The notes under the pieces: generated by a model
The model's input: only the letters and a program-made list of their open reading frames with translations
Database searches by the model: none
Told to the model about the DNA's origin: nothing
Position numbers and translations under genes: made by a program
Assembly: GCA_023014365.1 (NCBI GenBank)
Contig: JAEBUN010000039.1
Location: 310,001-374,000 of the forward strand
Direction: 5' to 3'
Length of the DNA stretch: 64,000 nucleotides
Source of the DNA: Lepiota brunneoincarnata
Taxonomy: Eukaryota > Basidiomycota > Agaricomycetes > Agaricales > Agaricaceae
Part shown: positions 1-10,687 of the stretch, piece by piece
Numbering within the stretch: the first letter of the stretch is position 1
Layout: each line of letters starts with the position of its first letter

Positions 1-1714
1 GGTGGTAAAAGTCGAGTTCCACGCCGAGTCCACATTGTTGATCGCAACATATCCCAACGCTCCTCTACCAAAGGCAATTTGTTGGAGGTTCAGGGAGGTC
101 CAGTTCGTTAGGAGCGCGGAACCGACGGTATTTCTGAAGCCGACCATACCGCTGATGGCAGTGAAACGGTGCTGACAGAGCCAACCGTTGGTGCCGCTAG
201 CCCCAGTGCACGTGCCTGTACCTGAAGAGGGGATTAGGGCGCAATGGAAGAAATGAAAAAGTAGGCACTCACCATTGTTAGGCCCACCATCATCGTTGTT
301 GGAGATATTGTAGCTGGAGATGACTGTCGGCGATCCATAGGGATGAGCAAGAGAGAAGATGGTCGCAGTGATGAACGTGTTCGACGGAGAGTCATATCTA
401 AGTGAGCCGTTGTTCTGTCCAAATGGTCAGTTTTATGGTTCAAAGGATAGCTGTATGGCAAAGACATACGCGCTCGGTATCGTGATCTGCGACAAAGACA
501 TTGGCTTTGTCGCCAGAAACCCAACCCCGGTTATCCAGATTCTCCAGACTTGATATGTTCCCACCCAAGAATGCATCCCTTAGGGTGGAAGCGTAACGGA
601 ATCTTGTTATCCAGCCTTGTGAGCCTGGTATGGGATTGCCTGATGGAGTCGTCACTCACTCTTGCACGTCACCGATACCAGCGTAGTCGGGAGGTTGGAT
701 TGGTTGACCAACCCCAAAGACGACTTCCAGAGTGATATATGGTTGTTTTGAGAGTCGACCAAGGATATTGGAGAGATCCTCAGTGGGTATATCTAACAAT
801 GGTTTACCTTAACACTTCGTGGACTAGGATAGGATGATGTTATAACTCACGCTTGGCAGCATCCAAACGGAATCCATCAACCCCAAGCGACAGCAAATCA
901 TTCCCGTATTGCGCAAGTCGGCTCCTAACATACTCTGTATCTGTCGCGAGACTGCCAACATGACTAAGTGGCTAATTTTGACGAGAAATGCGAAAGTCGA
1001 AACCCACTCGGCTAGGTTACCAAGCTCGCAATGCTGCACCTGCTGACCATCCTTAAAATTCATGATATCATCATCGGGCTGACCACAGTGATGAAAGTCT
1101 TGAATCTGGTATATGCCGGGGTAATTGTAATGTGTGAATGAGCTGCTGCCGACACCAGTGCCGGAGTCGATACCCGCCATGTGATTGAAGATAACGTCTG
1201 TAAACGTGGATTAAATCCGCCATTCGGATAAAAGGAAATTGGGAGATACATACCGGCTATGACACCGACACCAGCGTTATGACATGCGTTTATCATGCTG
1301 GGTGGGGAGTCAGCGTAATAATTAAGACCGGTTTCCCCAAAGACGCGCGAGAGTCACCAACTTTTGGAATTGTTGACGATTGCCTCGCTTAGAGTTGAGA
1401 TTGTATGAGACTGGTTGATAGTCTGTCCACCATTGTGGTCCAGCGATGTGTTCTTGGGGTGGACTAACTGTTGCGAATTGTTAGTGTCACCTGCCTATAC
1501 CGAGAGAAGTTGAAGTCGCACCTTGGACAAAACCATAACCAGCCGGTCCGATGAAGTTTGTACATTCCGAGGCGATGGAATCCCAGTTCCACTCGAACAT
1601 CTGGATAATGACTGTTTTCGAACCACTAGGTGTTCTCCGGCCGGGGGTCCCACCAATTGAAGAAGAACCCACAAGGGTAAGAAAAGTTAGCGGGAGAAGT
1701 GATAATCGCTTCAT
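1..1714 (-). CDS. Secreted alpha-amylase (GH13), 3' end cut by window edge
   Basis: Hydrolyses internal alpha-1,4 bonds of starch or glycogen outside the cell. The start at 1714 gives a signal peptide ([18 protein letters not shown]), followed by the GH13 opening [17 protein letters not shown] and [10 protein letters not shown] 54-nt intron at 1468-1521 joins GFVQ to [19 protein letters not shown]. Further exons carry [12 protein letters not shown], then a [12 protein letters not shown] region [12 protein letters not shown] (region II with the nucleophile Asp), and FVADHDTER, the region around the transition-state Asp. Several more introns lie between these blocks. The C-terminal exon runs off the left edge at base 1, so the 3' end and stop are not seen. 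The motif order and the [10 protein letters not shown] start are typical of the animal/fungal type of alpha-amylase. No frameshift was needed to read it. Family assignment is secure; exact exon ends other than the first intron are approximate. Confidence 0.93.
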
Positions 1715-3219
1715 CGCTCTTCACTACGAGCAGCCGGACACAAACGAGAGTAATAGGGAGGGAAGACAAGAGGGTAGAGTGAACTTTATTGATTGCGAGC
1801 ATCGTGACAGAACGTGTCTAGCAATCATGATGATCAAGTGAAGTGGCAGATGCGAACTTAACTCACAACAATATATCATGATGTGCGCAATTTGATATAG
1901 CACCTGTTCAAAATCATCATCCCACCCAATCACAACTTCCATCAACTAACCAGGGGGTGAACAAGAAACCCGAGCCATGGCCGTCGTGTCAAAATTCCCA
2001 ACAGAGACACAGCTTGTATAACTGGGTGGTTACAGGTGAGTAATTTTACATCAGTCAGAGCCAGTCTGAACGGTACGACAGTGGATAAAGGGTATCTATG
2101 TAAATAAGGACAAACAACAGTTACAGCCGGGCTCAGCCACGATAACGAGTGCATATCCTTCCTTAGTAGGATTATTCCTGATTACCCACTCACCAGCCCC
2201 CACAGCTTCTTGTTATGCTGCACTGCCGCCAGCTGGGCCATCCATCTCTCTGATCTGATTTGTGTCCATCTCCAGACTCCTACAGTTATTTCTGCCTCGC
2301 CGCCTGCCCCGACAATGTCTGTAAAACACTTTGAACGTGATTGAACATCAAGGAAGGTCTGAGCTGTGAACTTGAATAGCCTCTGACTACGGCGGGGATC
2401 TCGCACAAAGCCGGAGGGACACTTAATAGATGTGCCCCTCCCGCCTCGCACTTGCCACTGAGGATGTGAGCGGACACTAGCCTTAAGAGTTAGGGCTAAT
2501 AGTTCACGGATTTAAACGTTTGCTCACTTTAGCACATGTCTTGCTGGTTGCTGGGAGGCTTGAGCATCCTGTCATCGTGTTCGTTGCGATGCCAAATTGT
2601 TGGAGAGATCATATTATGAGAGTCTATTAATATTAGTCCGGCCTCGCCCCCCCCCCCCCCCCCCCCCCCCCGCCTCCCTATGGGAAACATCTTGATGGAT
2701 CCCTGATCAAAGGGTCGTAGAAGATGGGATAAATTTATGACTCGCCTCCTGTCTCCTCAACGCGGCGCCGCAAGACCAGGAGTCGAACGCGATCCCATGA
2801 GGATCCCATGAGGAGACGCCCTTCAAATTTCACGCTGTTTGGGACAGCGGGCTCAGGGACTCCAATCAGTTATCCTCCTCACGAGTGCGGCTTCCGACCT
2901 CCTCCTTCCACGGCTGCCCTCAGACGACGTACCCGAAACATGATTCTCCTGGCCCACAAAAGACGCACTTTCAATCCACAGTCCTAGTATTTTCGAAGGA
3001 CAAATCACAGGGTCAAAGCATTCAAGGACGGTTGTACATAGAACAATTGAACTACCAAAGAGCTACTGGGAAATAGGGTCGAGGCCCCAATGAAATACCA
3101 CACATGAAACAGCAATAATAAGATTCTTGATTCAACTGTTAATTCGCCTGGCTCGGGGGGCAAGCCAACGCGACAAAATTTCTTTCACAAGCGGCCTGAT
3201 CCGGAGGAGGACCATAGCT
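1715..3219. other. Intergenic, no gene recognised
   Basis: I find no open frame with family motifs or a plausible exon chain here. The stretch must hold the promoter of the amylase gene (from 1714 upward) and the 3' flank of the secreted repeat protein. A 25-nt C homopolymer lies within it. Confidence 0.5.
2647..2671. repeat. Poly-C homopolymer (25 nt)
   Basis: An uninterrupted run of 25 C residues in an intergenic stretch. The length may be inaccurate, since homopolymers of this size are commonly miscounted by sequencers. Confidence 0.9.
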
Positions 3220-3699
3220 TCAGTAGTTGTATGGCTCCGCACGCCCATAGTAACTAGTATATGGAACCCACTGATTAACTTCACGACCACTATCCAGCAA
3301 GAGAAATACATACGGCTTGGGGGACTTGGACCTAGACTTGGATCTAGACTTGGACCTTGACTTGGACCTCGACTTGGACCTCGACTTGGATCTTGACCTC
3401 GACCTCGATTTGGACTTGCCCTTGGATTTGGATCTGCTCTTGGACTTGCTCTTGGACTTGGATTTGCCCTTGTCTCCTCGCTTGTTCCTCAACCTCGAGC
3501 GGCCTCTGTGTTCATCATCATCATCATATCCAGTACGCGCGACGCCGGAGCGACCCTCGAGTTCGCGACCGACGTGTGCATCGACGACTCGAGCTGCGAG
3601 GCTGTTGACCTCTACAGGCGCCGGAGCGGGCGCTGAGGCGACCGAGATCGCAAGGATAGAGAGCGTCAGAAGAACGCTGAACGATCCGGAGAGTTGCAT
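3220..3699 (-). CDS. Small secreted Lys/Arg-Ser repeat protein
   Basis: Product of 139 residues after removal of a 60-nt intron at 3254-3313 (perfect GTATGT donor, ATACTAG acceptor); exons are 3314-3699 and 3220-3253. Residues 1-22 form a signal peptide (MQLSGSFSVLLTLSILAISV). An Ala/Pro-rich stretch follows, then an acidic patch (YDDDDEH), a dibasic NKRGDK site that Kex2 could cut, and about 50 residues of alternating KS/RS dipeptides. The spliced tail is KSPKPYYGRAEPYNY. The repeat is extremely basic, so the mature protein could bind polyanions such as nucleic acid or cell-wall phosphate; that is inference. The complementary strand reads as an Asp-Leu repeat, an artefact of the same dipeptide pattern. 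I recognise no family. Secretion and the intron are well supported, function is unknown. Confidence 0.75.
   Translation of the reverse strand: MQLSGSFSVLLTLSILAISVASAPAPAPVEVNSLAARVVDAHVGRELEGRSGVARTGYDDDDEHRGRSRLRNKRGDKGKSKSKSKSKSRSKSKGKSKSRSRSRSKSRSKSRSKSRSKSRSKSRSKSPKPYVFLLLDSGREVNQWVPYTSYYGRAEPYNY
3314..3480 (-). repeat. Coding hexanucleotide-type repeat (KS/RS)
   Basis: Degenerate tandem repeat of a 6-nt unit encoding Lys-Ser or Arg-Ser inside the secreted protein. It is likely length-polymorphic through slippage in steps of two residues. Confidence 0.85.
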
Positions 3700-3719
3700 G
3701 ATTTGGTCTGTGGTTTAAG

Positions 3720-5147
3720 GAGACTCGGTCACGTTTGTGAGAGGACTTGAGAGAGAGGGAGAAAAAGGTGAAGCGAGGCTCTTTCCTGGGTCTTCATGTT
3801 TGAACAGGGAGGACTTTTATACCTAGCTGAAGACGGGGGCGTACAGCCCGTTTCATAAAAATATTGGGAACGCCTCGGTTCGTATTGGAGATAAACGGCA
3901 GGAGAAGGTGTGGCGGATTGTTCAGGAACCCTTCATGATGCATTGTGTGGGAGATTGTTCGAGGCAGGTGATTGCGGGATTAATGAGCGAGCGAGGGACT
4001 TGGAGCCCAAAATAAAATCGCAACAATACAAGCTAGTATTGGGTCATCCGAGGCTTCGGTGATTTTCTGTGGGAGAATGCTCTCTGTGGCCGGTGGCGTC
4101 TGCCAACACAATATTTGGCACTGTCCAACTGTGAGTATTTCGACTCGAGCTTCGTCAATTCTCTAATCGCGCGTTTGTTTGCCGTGTTAACCCCAGCGAT
4201 AACAATATGTAGAACACTCCTGACATGTCAAACATGCCGTATATATTGCGCTCTAACTGCAAAAGAGGCTTCTGTAAACTGCCTCGAAACCCTTGATATG
4301 CAGAGTGGCATCTTTGTGATCGGGAGTCAATGCGGTGGAGAGTAGGGGTTGAATTGGATGGATGAATTGAAAATGGGGTAAACACGAGTTGTTTTAAGCC
4401 GTGGACGCCTTCTCAATGGCATTACAGTACGAGGGGTTGAAAGAAGTTTACGCGTGGGTCTTGCGAGCTGACTGATACTAATTTGGGGGGACTTATGCGG
4501 GTTTCGCCCTTGCGAAGGGGCTCATCAGAGGGCTTAACCGCTGCCCTAACCCGCCTTGGCTCATGTAGCGACAGAATTAGACTACCTAACTTAGGATGGC
4601 TGTGGGGGAGTATGAATCAATATATTAATTGATCTGCTGAACCGGCTAGCGCGCCGGGGTGCCTCCGGGACCCCGTACAGGTAGGTAGGAAGGGGGGCTG
4701 GGCCTGGGGCATCCCTCCCACTCGGACCCCTCACGGCATGGTTACCTGATGAGAGGCCGGCCCACTGCGTAGTCTTTTACACTACGGCTTTTTTCGTCTG
4801 TCTGTCTGTGTGTAATTCCTTAGCCAGATCCTTAGTTAAGCATCAGGCCGGCCGTCTCCGAAGATAGGGCAGCAAGCTGCGAAAGTGCGAGGTCTTGGAA
4901 TCGAACCAAGATGCAACTTTAACTTCGTTGAAAGGCTTGTCCTCAGTATCACCAACGCAAACCACAAATAAGCACATCGGAGCGAATGGCGAGTCTTTAA
5001 AGAAGATTCACGGTTCCACGATAAAGATACATTAACAATCCCTAATGACTAACGTCACAATTCCTCAACCAACGTTCCTCCCCTTCAAAAAATGCTCGTT
5101 TAGACCCGAATCATATGCGGGATCTTCATCCAGTCCATCTGGAGGCA
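3720..5147. other. Intergenic, with a tRNA-like element
   Basis: No protein gene recognised. It holds the promoter of the secreted repeat gene (AT-rich 3800-4100), a GC-rich stretch around 4640-4860, and a tRNA-like block annotated separately. Confidence 0.5.
4886..4959 (-). ncRNA. Degenerate tRNA-like element (possible tRNA relic or SINE head)
   Basis: The minus strand carries a perfect B-box (GGTTCGATTCC at 4897-4907) inside a 5-bp T-stem CTTGG/CCAAG with a 7-nt loop. The ends 4886-4893 and 4952-4959 form a TGCG/CGCA acceptor helix with mismatches in the next positions, giving a span of 74 nt, normal for a tRNA. The D-arm and anticodon arm do not fold canonically, so I do not call a functional tRNA or an anticodon. 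It could be a decayed tRNA gene or the 5' head of a tRNA-derived SINE whose body lies at 4640-4885. Confidence 0.35.
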
Positions 5148-5495
5148 TCAGGCACCTGAACAAATCACAAAAGAAATTGAGTAAGGATTCAGAACCCATA
5201 TCCTGAGACGTAGTCCCCACTCACGCCAAGCGCCTCCTGGGAACTCCAAGGTGCTGTCCTTAGGCTCTGGGTCGTCCTTGGGGTCCTTGATACAGCCCGC
5301 CATGCTCAAGTTGCAGCCGGCCCTACGGACTTTAGCACCACCGTCAGGGATGTCCTTTGGGTCCTTGAGACAACCCGGCAGGCTCAAGTTGCAGCCAGCC
5401 CTACGGGCTATAGTACCGTCTTTGGGGTCTGGCATCGGCAGAGCAGCGGCAAGAGCGACGAAAGAGATAATGGCAGCGAATACTGAGGATTTCAT
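5148..5495 (-). CDS. Putative Kex2-processed repeat peptide precursor (KEP-like)
   Basis: A 92-residue secreted precursor from two exons, 5225-5495 and 5148-5155. The intron at 5156-5224 (GTGAGT donor, TTGTTCAG acceptor) is 69 nt, and the same stop is used spliced or unspliced. The start at 5495 begins a clear signal peptide (MKSSVFAAIISFVALAAALP). Two dibasic sites follow, IARR and KVRR, and each is followed directly by a near-identical unit, AGCNLSLPGCLKDPKD and AGCNLSMAGCIKDPKD. Both units hold two cysteines in a C-x6-C spacing. This is the layout of fungal Kex2-processed repeat proteins, which release short peptides and include precursors of cyclic dikaritin-type RiPPs and pheromone-like peptides. 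No CAAX end is present, so it is not a classic basidiomycete pheromone. No UstYa/DUF3328 or other tailoring gene was seen nearby. The function of the peptide is unknown. Confidence 0.72.
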   Translation of the reverse strand: MKSSVFAAIISFVALAAALPMPDPKDGTIARRAGCNLSLPGCLKDPKDIPDGGAKVRRAGCNLSMAGCIKDPKDDPEPKDSTLEFPGGAWREWGLRLRIWVLNPYSISFVICSGA

Positions 5496-5599
5496 GATGA
5501 GCTGGACTTTCTGTGGCTGAGGTGGTCTTGACTCTGAGGATGGGGTCCTCTGGTTGCCTCTTATATATGTTTTTTCTGAAGACAATACCGACCAGTGGC

Positions 5600-7669
5600 T
5601 CGGGAGTCCGACCGGTATCCGCGGAACATGAACATATCAATCACGAGTGGGCGCTGCATCAACCCAAATAATACCTAGTGGCTGAGAGCGAAAAACCATC
5701 TGTAGGTTCATTCTCTCTTGAGCAGTATCCCGACATCTGAGAAAAGTTGCTGGGCGCTATCGGTAAAACGTATCATGACCGAAATAGCACTAGGGACAGC
5801 CGACTACAACGTATCGCGCGGAGGAATGTACAGTGCATATCGTCAAGGAGGCTCTGGTAAGTCGTCGTGCTGGTTAACGAAGATGGAAGCCACCGAAGCA
5901 TGTGCCATTGTACTCGTGGTGGAAGCAAAATTGGGGACTATTCCTCCTTTGCAATTGTTATTGCTATTAACAGCTAAGCAGTACGAAGTAAAGACCATTG
6001 TCCAACGTCGCAAACCTCATTCTCAGGAAAGTCCCGAGGCATCTCCGGTAAGGTTCAGCGGGAAAGTAGCAAGGCCGGATTTCGGCACCGGGACCGAGGG
6101 CTGGTTCGTAGGCCTTACCCCGACTCAAGAGAACATGATAATGGGTCAGCTACTCTCAAACAGCGTCCTGGAGGGTCACGGTCCAAACCAGTATCCATGA
6201 ATTTATACGCACTCTGATTCTGCAAGAGTGTTGGACTGATGGTGCACCAAAACACCGTGTGAATTGGTGGACGCTAACTGGTGATCTGAACAACTCGGCA
6301 ATAACCTTTCAAAGCTTCATGAATAAGATAGATATCCGGTAACCCGCTTGAAGTCAGATGAGAACGGCCAACTCATGTGTTGCGCACTGTGCCCAGTCGG
6401 CCAAGGTGCTCAATAATGCATTAAGGAACAAGGAACCAGTGGAGGGATGACTAAAGACGCGAACAACAACCCGAGTTCCGAACAAGTTCCGTTGCTAGCT
6501 TACCACCCCACTGTGAGGGAGGAAACTCGCCTACGTGCAGAATCTGTCCCTGCATCACATTTTCATTTAGGTATTTAAGTAGCACATTTGTACTTAGATA
6601 CCTTAGCTCCCAACGATGAGGATGTCTCCGCTGCCATAAGACCTCCCATAGGCTACAGCGTAACCAGCCTGAAGTTTCTTTCCCTTAGTCTCTCTCTCAC
6701 TCTTTCTAAAGTCCCTCACTCAACTAGAGTTGTAATTGTACCTATCCTCACGAGGTCGAGAAGACGAGCCCGTGGTTGTTCCGTCAACCACACCCCGCCC
6801 TTACGATTGTCTTAGAGGATGATTCTCTTTCCTACACCATAACACCCGGATCAGTTTTGAAATTGTATCCTCGGCCTAGGTTGCGCAACGCAGCTACAGA
6901 TCCGATACTTGCTGATGCAATCAGAGTCTGTGCAACATAGGGACTCGGGACCGAACAAGACCAACTTCATTTGGGTACTCTACGATAGTGAAGGCACTTA
7001 GTGGCCATTAGAGATTATCGGGTGGGTATATGTAGCACATGTGTCCCTGAGAGGTTGATACACCTGAAATGACAAGGGTATCCCTGAACCTGCGATGGTG
7101 CCCCGTGATATGTTTGATCGCCGCAGGCCGCGGAATGTTAAGTATGATCCGGTGCAGGAGTGATGGGCATGGCTGGACTGCCCATAAGGCGAAGAGCTCT
7201 AGCAAGGAGGTGACTGGCAGTAAGGATCCCAAGCAGGGGATAGGAGGAACGGGCCCGGGTGAGAGGACACCTGAAAGGTCGTAGTGGTATCAAAATGCTA
7301 CCGTAGGATTTCCCTCAGAGAGATGGGAGCATACCTGCTGTTCATTTTGCTATAGCTTGAACTTCATGCATCTCCATGGATTAACATTCAAATTTGGGCT
7401 ACCAGCGGGCTTGGCAATAGCTACTACCATTGCAATTGCCTCCCCGCGATGACAAGAGGCCAGCTTGGGCGTTGTCCAAGCCCTTCGGGCAAAGCTCTCA
7501 TGATAAGGGACCGGATATGGAATGAACACAGGACATGCTACTAAGACACAAGATACCGTAGTACTACTATCCACCACGTAACCTCACTCTGGAGTCCTTT
7601 TAATGCATGACAACCTCAAGAATGTTCATAAACAATATACAAGGAAAAAGAGTCATGAATCATTAGCCA
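5600..7669. other. Intergenic, no gene recognised
   Basis: Open frames here (for example 5718-6200 on + and 7350-7577 on -) have no recognisable motif, signal peptide or convincing exon chain. Degenerate gene remnants are possible but not supported. Confidence 0.45.
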
Positions 7670-9173
7670 TTAATCAACCCAACCGGACCTCGAATCAGAC
7701 AGCCTCCTGTGTCGTTTTCCAGGACTCCTCGAGGCAGAACCTGGAGTACCCCGACTCTGGGGGGGATCAGCCCCAGGATCAGCACCCATATTTTGATGTT
7801 TCCTCCCCCTCGACGTTGACGGCTTAAGCTCAACCTCGCGAAATAAAATAGGAGAGTTGAAAGTCACCGACGACATCGTGCTTGTTGGCGGACTCATCGG
7901 TACACTTGAGGTGGCGGTGGCGGGTGTCTTGAGTTGCGAGTCCACCGCTTTCCCCGAGTGTGACGTGTCCGCACTCTGTGATTGGACATGAGAGTATGCG
8001 CTGCTGGTACCTGACGCTGTCGAGCTCGAAGGATAGTGACGAGGTTGGGGAGGAGCAAGTGATGTACTCGCAAGCGGTGTGCTCTCGCTCGTGCCGACAC
8101 TGACAGTTCTGACAGAAGGAGATGCTGTTAGCGGCTTGGGGGCAGGGAGATTGGCAGTGCCATTTGAACGCGGATTATTGGATGGGGGACTACGATCCCA
8201 GCCTGGGTGCGGCAAAGAATCTCGTAGGGATGGTGGTCTGAATATCCCGAACACATGTGTCTCTAAATCTCTAGCTCCAAACGTCAAATATATCCTGGAA
8301 CCCATCGTGACGACGACGAGGATATAAAATGCAGAAGCTCCCTGCTTGTTGACTTGTTGCTCGTACCCTAGAGACGAGATGACCAAAATTGCCACAGAGG
8401 CACCAATGCAGATAAGGAGATATGCGAGTAATCTGGTTCCCTTTCTCATATCGCGGTCGGGCTGAGATGACTTGACCAGTATGTCGGATGCAGCGAATGA
8501 AAAAGCGGTCAGGTTGAAAACCAAAGCGGCGGCATATGTCGCTGAAAACCAGGGAAGGAATGGCTTGAGACGACAGTTGGAACCGATGGATATCCCAGGT
8601 TCTGAGAAGGCCCTAATTTGTGTGGCAACCGCAACCTGCATTAAAAAAAAAATCAGAGTCTGAGAAATGATGGACCGAACGTTGTGGCCACTTGCCCATG
8701 TCCCGGTAACTGCTACCCCTAGGATTCCTAGCACGCTCACGACATCAGGATGGTATTTCCAGAAGACCGTGACTCGAAACGCGACCAAGGCACAGAAGGA
8801 TGCCATCAAAATGGTGTAGAATACTAAGAAAAGTATCGAGACCGCCCGGCAGCTCTCACTTCGTAGGGAAGTCATGAAGAGGTTAGTGAGAAGTGCCGCA
8901 AACCCTGTATACCGGAGCAAGATAAACCTTGATTCAAGGGCTATGAGGAAACGAATCTACAAACGATATGTGCAACTCACAACCATGGACGAGGATCTCT
9001 CCGATTATTCTTGTGTAAGAAGTGATACACCCGGAATTCGGAGGGGAGAAACTGAATGCTGTAAGGAATAAGACGGTTATACAGCTGGAACAATCAAAAA
9101 AAGCTCCGCACTGATCCCATGTAAGTACTGCAAATGATACTGTCGCTAGTATTGCTAAGGATGTTGGTTGCAT
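7670..9173 (-). CDS. Multi-pass (about seven-helix) membrane protein with disordered cytoplasmic tail
   Basis: The start at 9173 gives MQPTSLAILATVSFAV, then TWD. An intron with a GTGCGG donor and TTACAG acceptor restores HIQFLPSEFRVYHFLHK; a second (GTGAGT donor, TTCAAG acceptor) joins DPRPWL to FILLRYTGFAALLTNLF. The long last exon carries further hydrophobic helices (VSILFLVFYTILMASFCAL; FLPWFSATYAAALVFNL; LAYLLICIGASVAILVISS; ASAFYILVVVTMGSRIYL), about seven in all. A roughly 150-residue Ser/Thr/Pro-rich tail follows. The layout and the TWDHIQFLPSEFRVY entry resemble the DUF6533/DUF6534-type membrane proteins that are abundant in Agaricomycetes. A T10 run inside the frame near 8643 (reading TLIFFLM) could instead be an intron end. 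Substrate or ligand unknown. Confidence 0.75.
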
Positions 9174-9885
9174 CCTTTTGTAAGTATCCTGAGCCAGACC
9201 CTCACCAAGTTGCCAAGCATACCTAGAGTGACCCTGTCTGCAGGTGATTGATCCATGATGGGAAAAGATGGGCGAGCAGGAACCACCAAACAAGAAATAA
9301 AAGAACGAAAGGCCGGCTACCTTGGTAGAGCTGTGGCAAGGAATAAAAGCAAAACCAGCGGGAGAAGAAGATGAGTGGAAGAGAAATGTCTTGACGTGTG
9401 GTTTGGGGGGTACATGTGGCAGCACACTAGTATCAGAGCGCGCGACAATTAATCAGGTTAATTGTTGTACATGACACTACTGATGCGTCGCAGAATAGAT
9501 ACATGGAAGCAGAAGTAGATGGTTGCTGCGGACATCAACTTACTTGATCGCAACCAGTCACGCTGCTATTGCTTCCGCGCAGTGATCGTGGGATCGACCT
9601 CGAAAATGACCGGCAAATTAATAGAATATACTGAGTCCGATGCCAGACCTATTGAAGAGAGGCAGGAGGCGACGTCCCTCTAAGGCCTTCATACATTGAG
9701 GTCGAGATCTTGGGGAGCGACCGGTTGATGACATATGATCGAGGCTGAGTTGACACGGCTATCAGAGCGTTGGGACATTCATACTAATCAAGGAGATAGT
9801 TACAATCAGGGTACAAAGATCTCAAGAAAGACATATCCATAATAGCTTCTCGGTGATTGATATCTCGTCTCTCTACAGCCCTAAC

Positions 9886-10425
9886 CTAACCTGGGACCAC
9901 TCTCGGATACGATGGCACCTCGATCTTCTTGTCTTCCTCAGTCGCACCTAAAACTTCAAGAACCTCCTTCCTATCAAACATCAACGCTGTCTGTATAGCT
10001 GTCGGCGTTCCCGATCGAGGGTCAGCACCCTTCTCCATAAGCGCCTTTACGATATCATCGTGTGTCTTGAACACCGCTCCAGCCACAATCGACTGACCAA
10101 GATCATTGAGCCTGTTGGGATCTGCTCCGCGTTTCAATAACTCTTTGGTAAGTTCTGTCTGGCCAGCGTATGCACTGAGCATCAGGAACGTGTTTCCTAA
10201 GAATGTTGATTCGAAGATCGGATCCGTTGACTGTCGATGACCATTCTTACCTTTGTAGTTTGTTAAATTGACAGGCAGCCCTGCGTCAATCGCAGGCAGT
10301 AGAACTTCCGAGTTACCTGTCCGTGCCGCCTCGAACATTCGCTCCGCAAACGCAAGGGCTTCTGTCGGCAGGCTGTCGACATCCGGTCTAGTTGAGGCGG
10401 CGCTGGTCGGTTGAGTACGGTCAGC
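9886..10425 (-). CDS. Ankyrin-repeat protein (5' exon unresolved)
   Basis: Small ankyrin protein. The visible part starts at residue ADRTQP after a probable acceptor (CTATAG at 10426-10431) and reads through LAFAERMFEAARTGNSEVLLPAIDAG. A 54-nt intron at 10197-10250 is then removed, giving NLTNYKGNTFLMLSAYAG. Three to four ankyrin units are visible: TGNSEVLLPAIDAGLPVN, GNTFLMLSAYAGQTELTKELLKRGADPN, and GQSIVAGAVFKTHDDIVKALMEKGADP. The protein ends with EVPSYPRVVPG at 9886. The first exon upstream of 10431 was not identified, since the frame upstream is closed by a stop. Small ankyrin proteins of this size usually bind protein partners; no partner can be inferred here. Confidence 0.78.
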   Translation of the reverse strand, partial: ADRTQPTSAASTRPDVDSLPTEALAFAERMFEAARTGNSEVLLPAIDAGLPVNLTNYKGKNGHRQSTDPIFESTFLGNTFLMLSAYAGQTELTKELLKRGADPNRLNDLGQSIVAGAVFKTHDDIVKALMEKGADPRSGTPTAIQTALMFDRKEVLEVLGATEEDKKIEVPSYPRVVPG

Positions 10426-10687
10426 CTATAGCCAGGCTTTGCCTGTGAGTCGCTAGCCACTTGACTAATGCTGCGTTCGACAAACCATTCAATATATCTT
10501 GGAAGTGTATGTGTGTGCGCAGATCGTGTAGGTACAAGAAAACATCAAAGCAAGCTGAACCAATGTGAGAAATCCCCGGCTCCACCGGGCCGGACAAGCT
10601 CCCTATCAACAGTAGAGCAGTTTTTGTAAACCATCCGGAATCTTTAAAAGAACGATTAGTACAACATATGGAAAAGCCCTGGTACAG

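Noticed and set aside
3317..3718. Plus-strand frame encoding an Asp-Leu repeat
   Set aside because: It is the complement of the KS/RS repeat; the minus strand has a signal peptide and a consensus intron, the plus strand has neither.
5148..5495. Basidiomycete mating pheromone precursor
   Set aside because: No C-terminal CAAX box and two internal dibasic-flanked repeats, unlike farnesylated pheromones.
5718..6200. 160-codon open frame on the plus strand
   Set aside because: No motif, signal peptide or exon partners; composition looks like chance. A GSGKSS string is not in a Walker A context.
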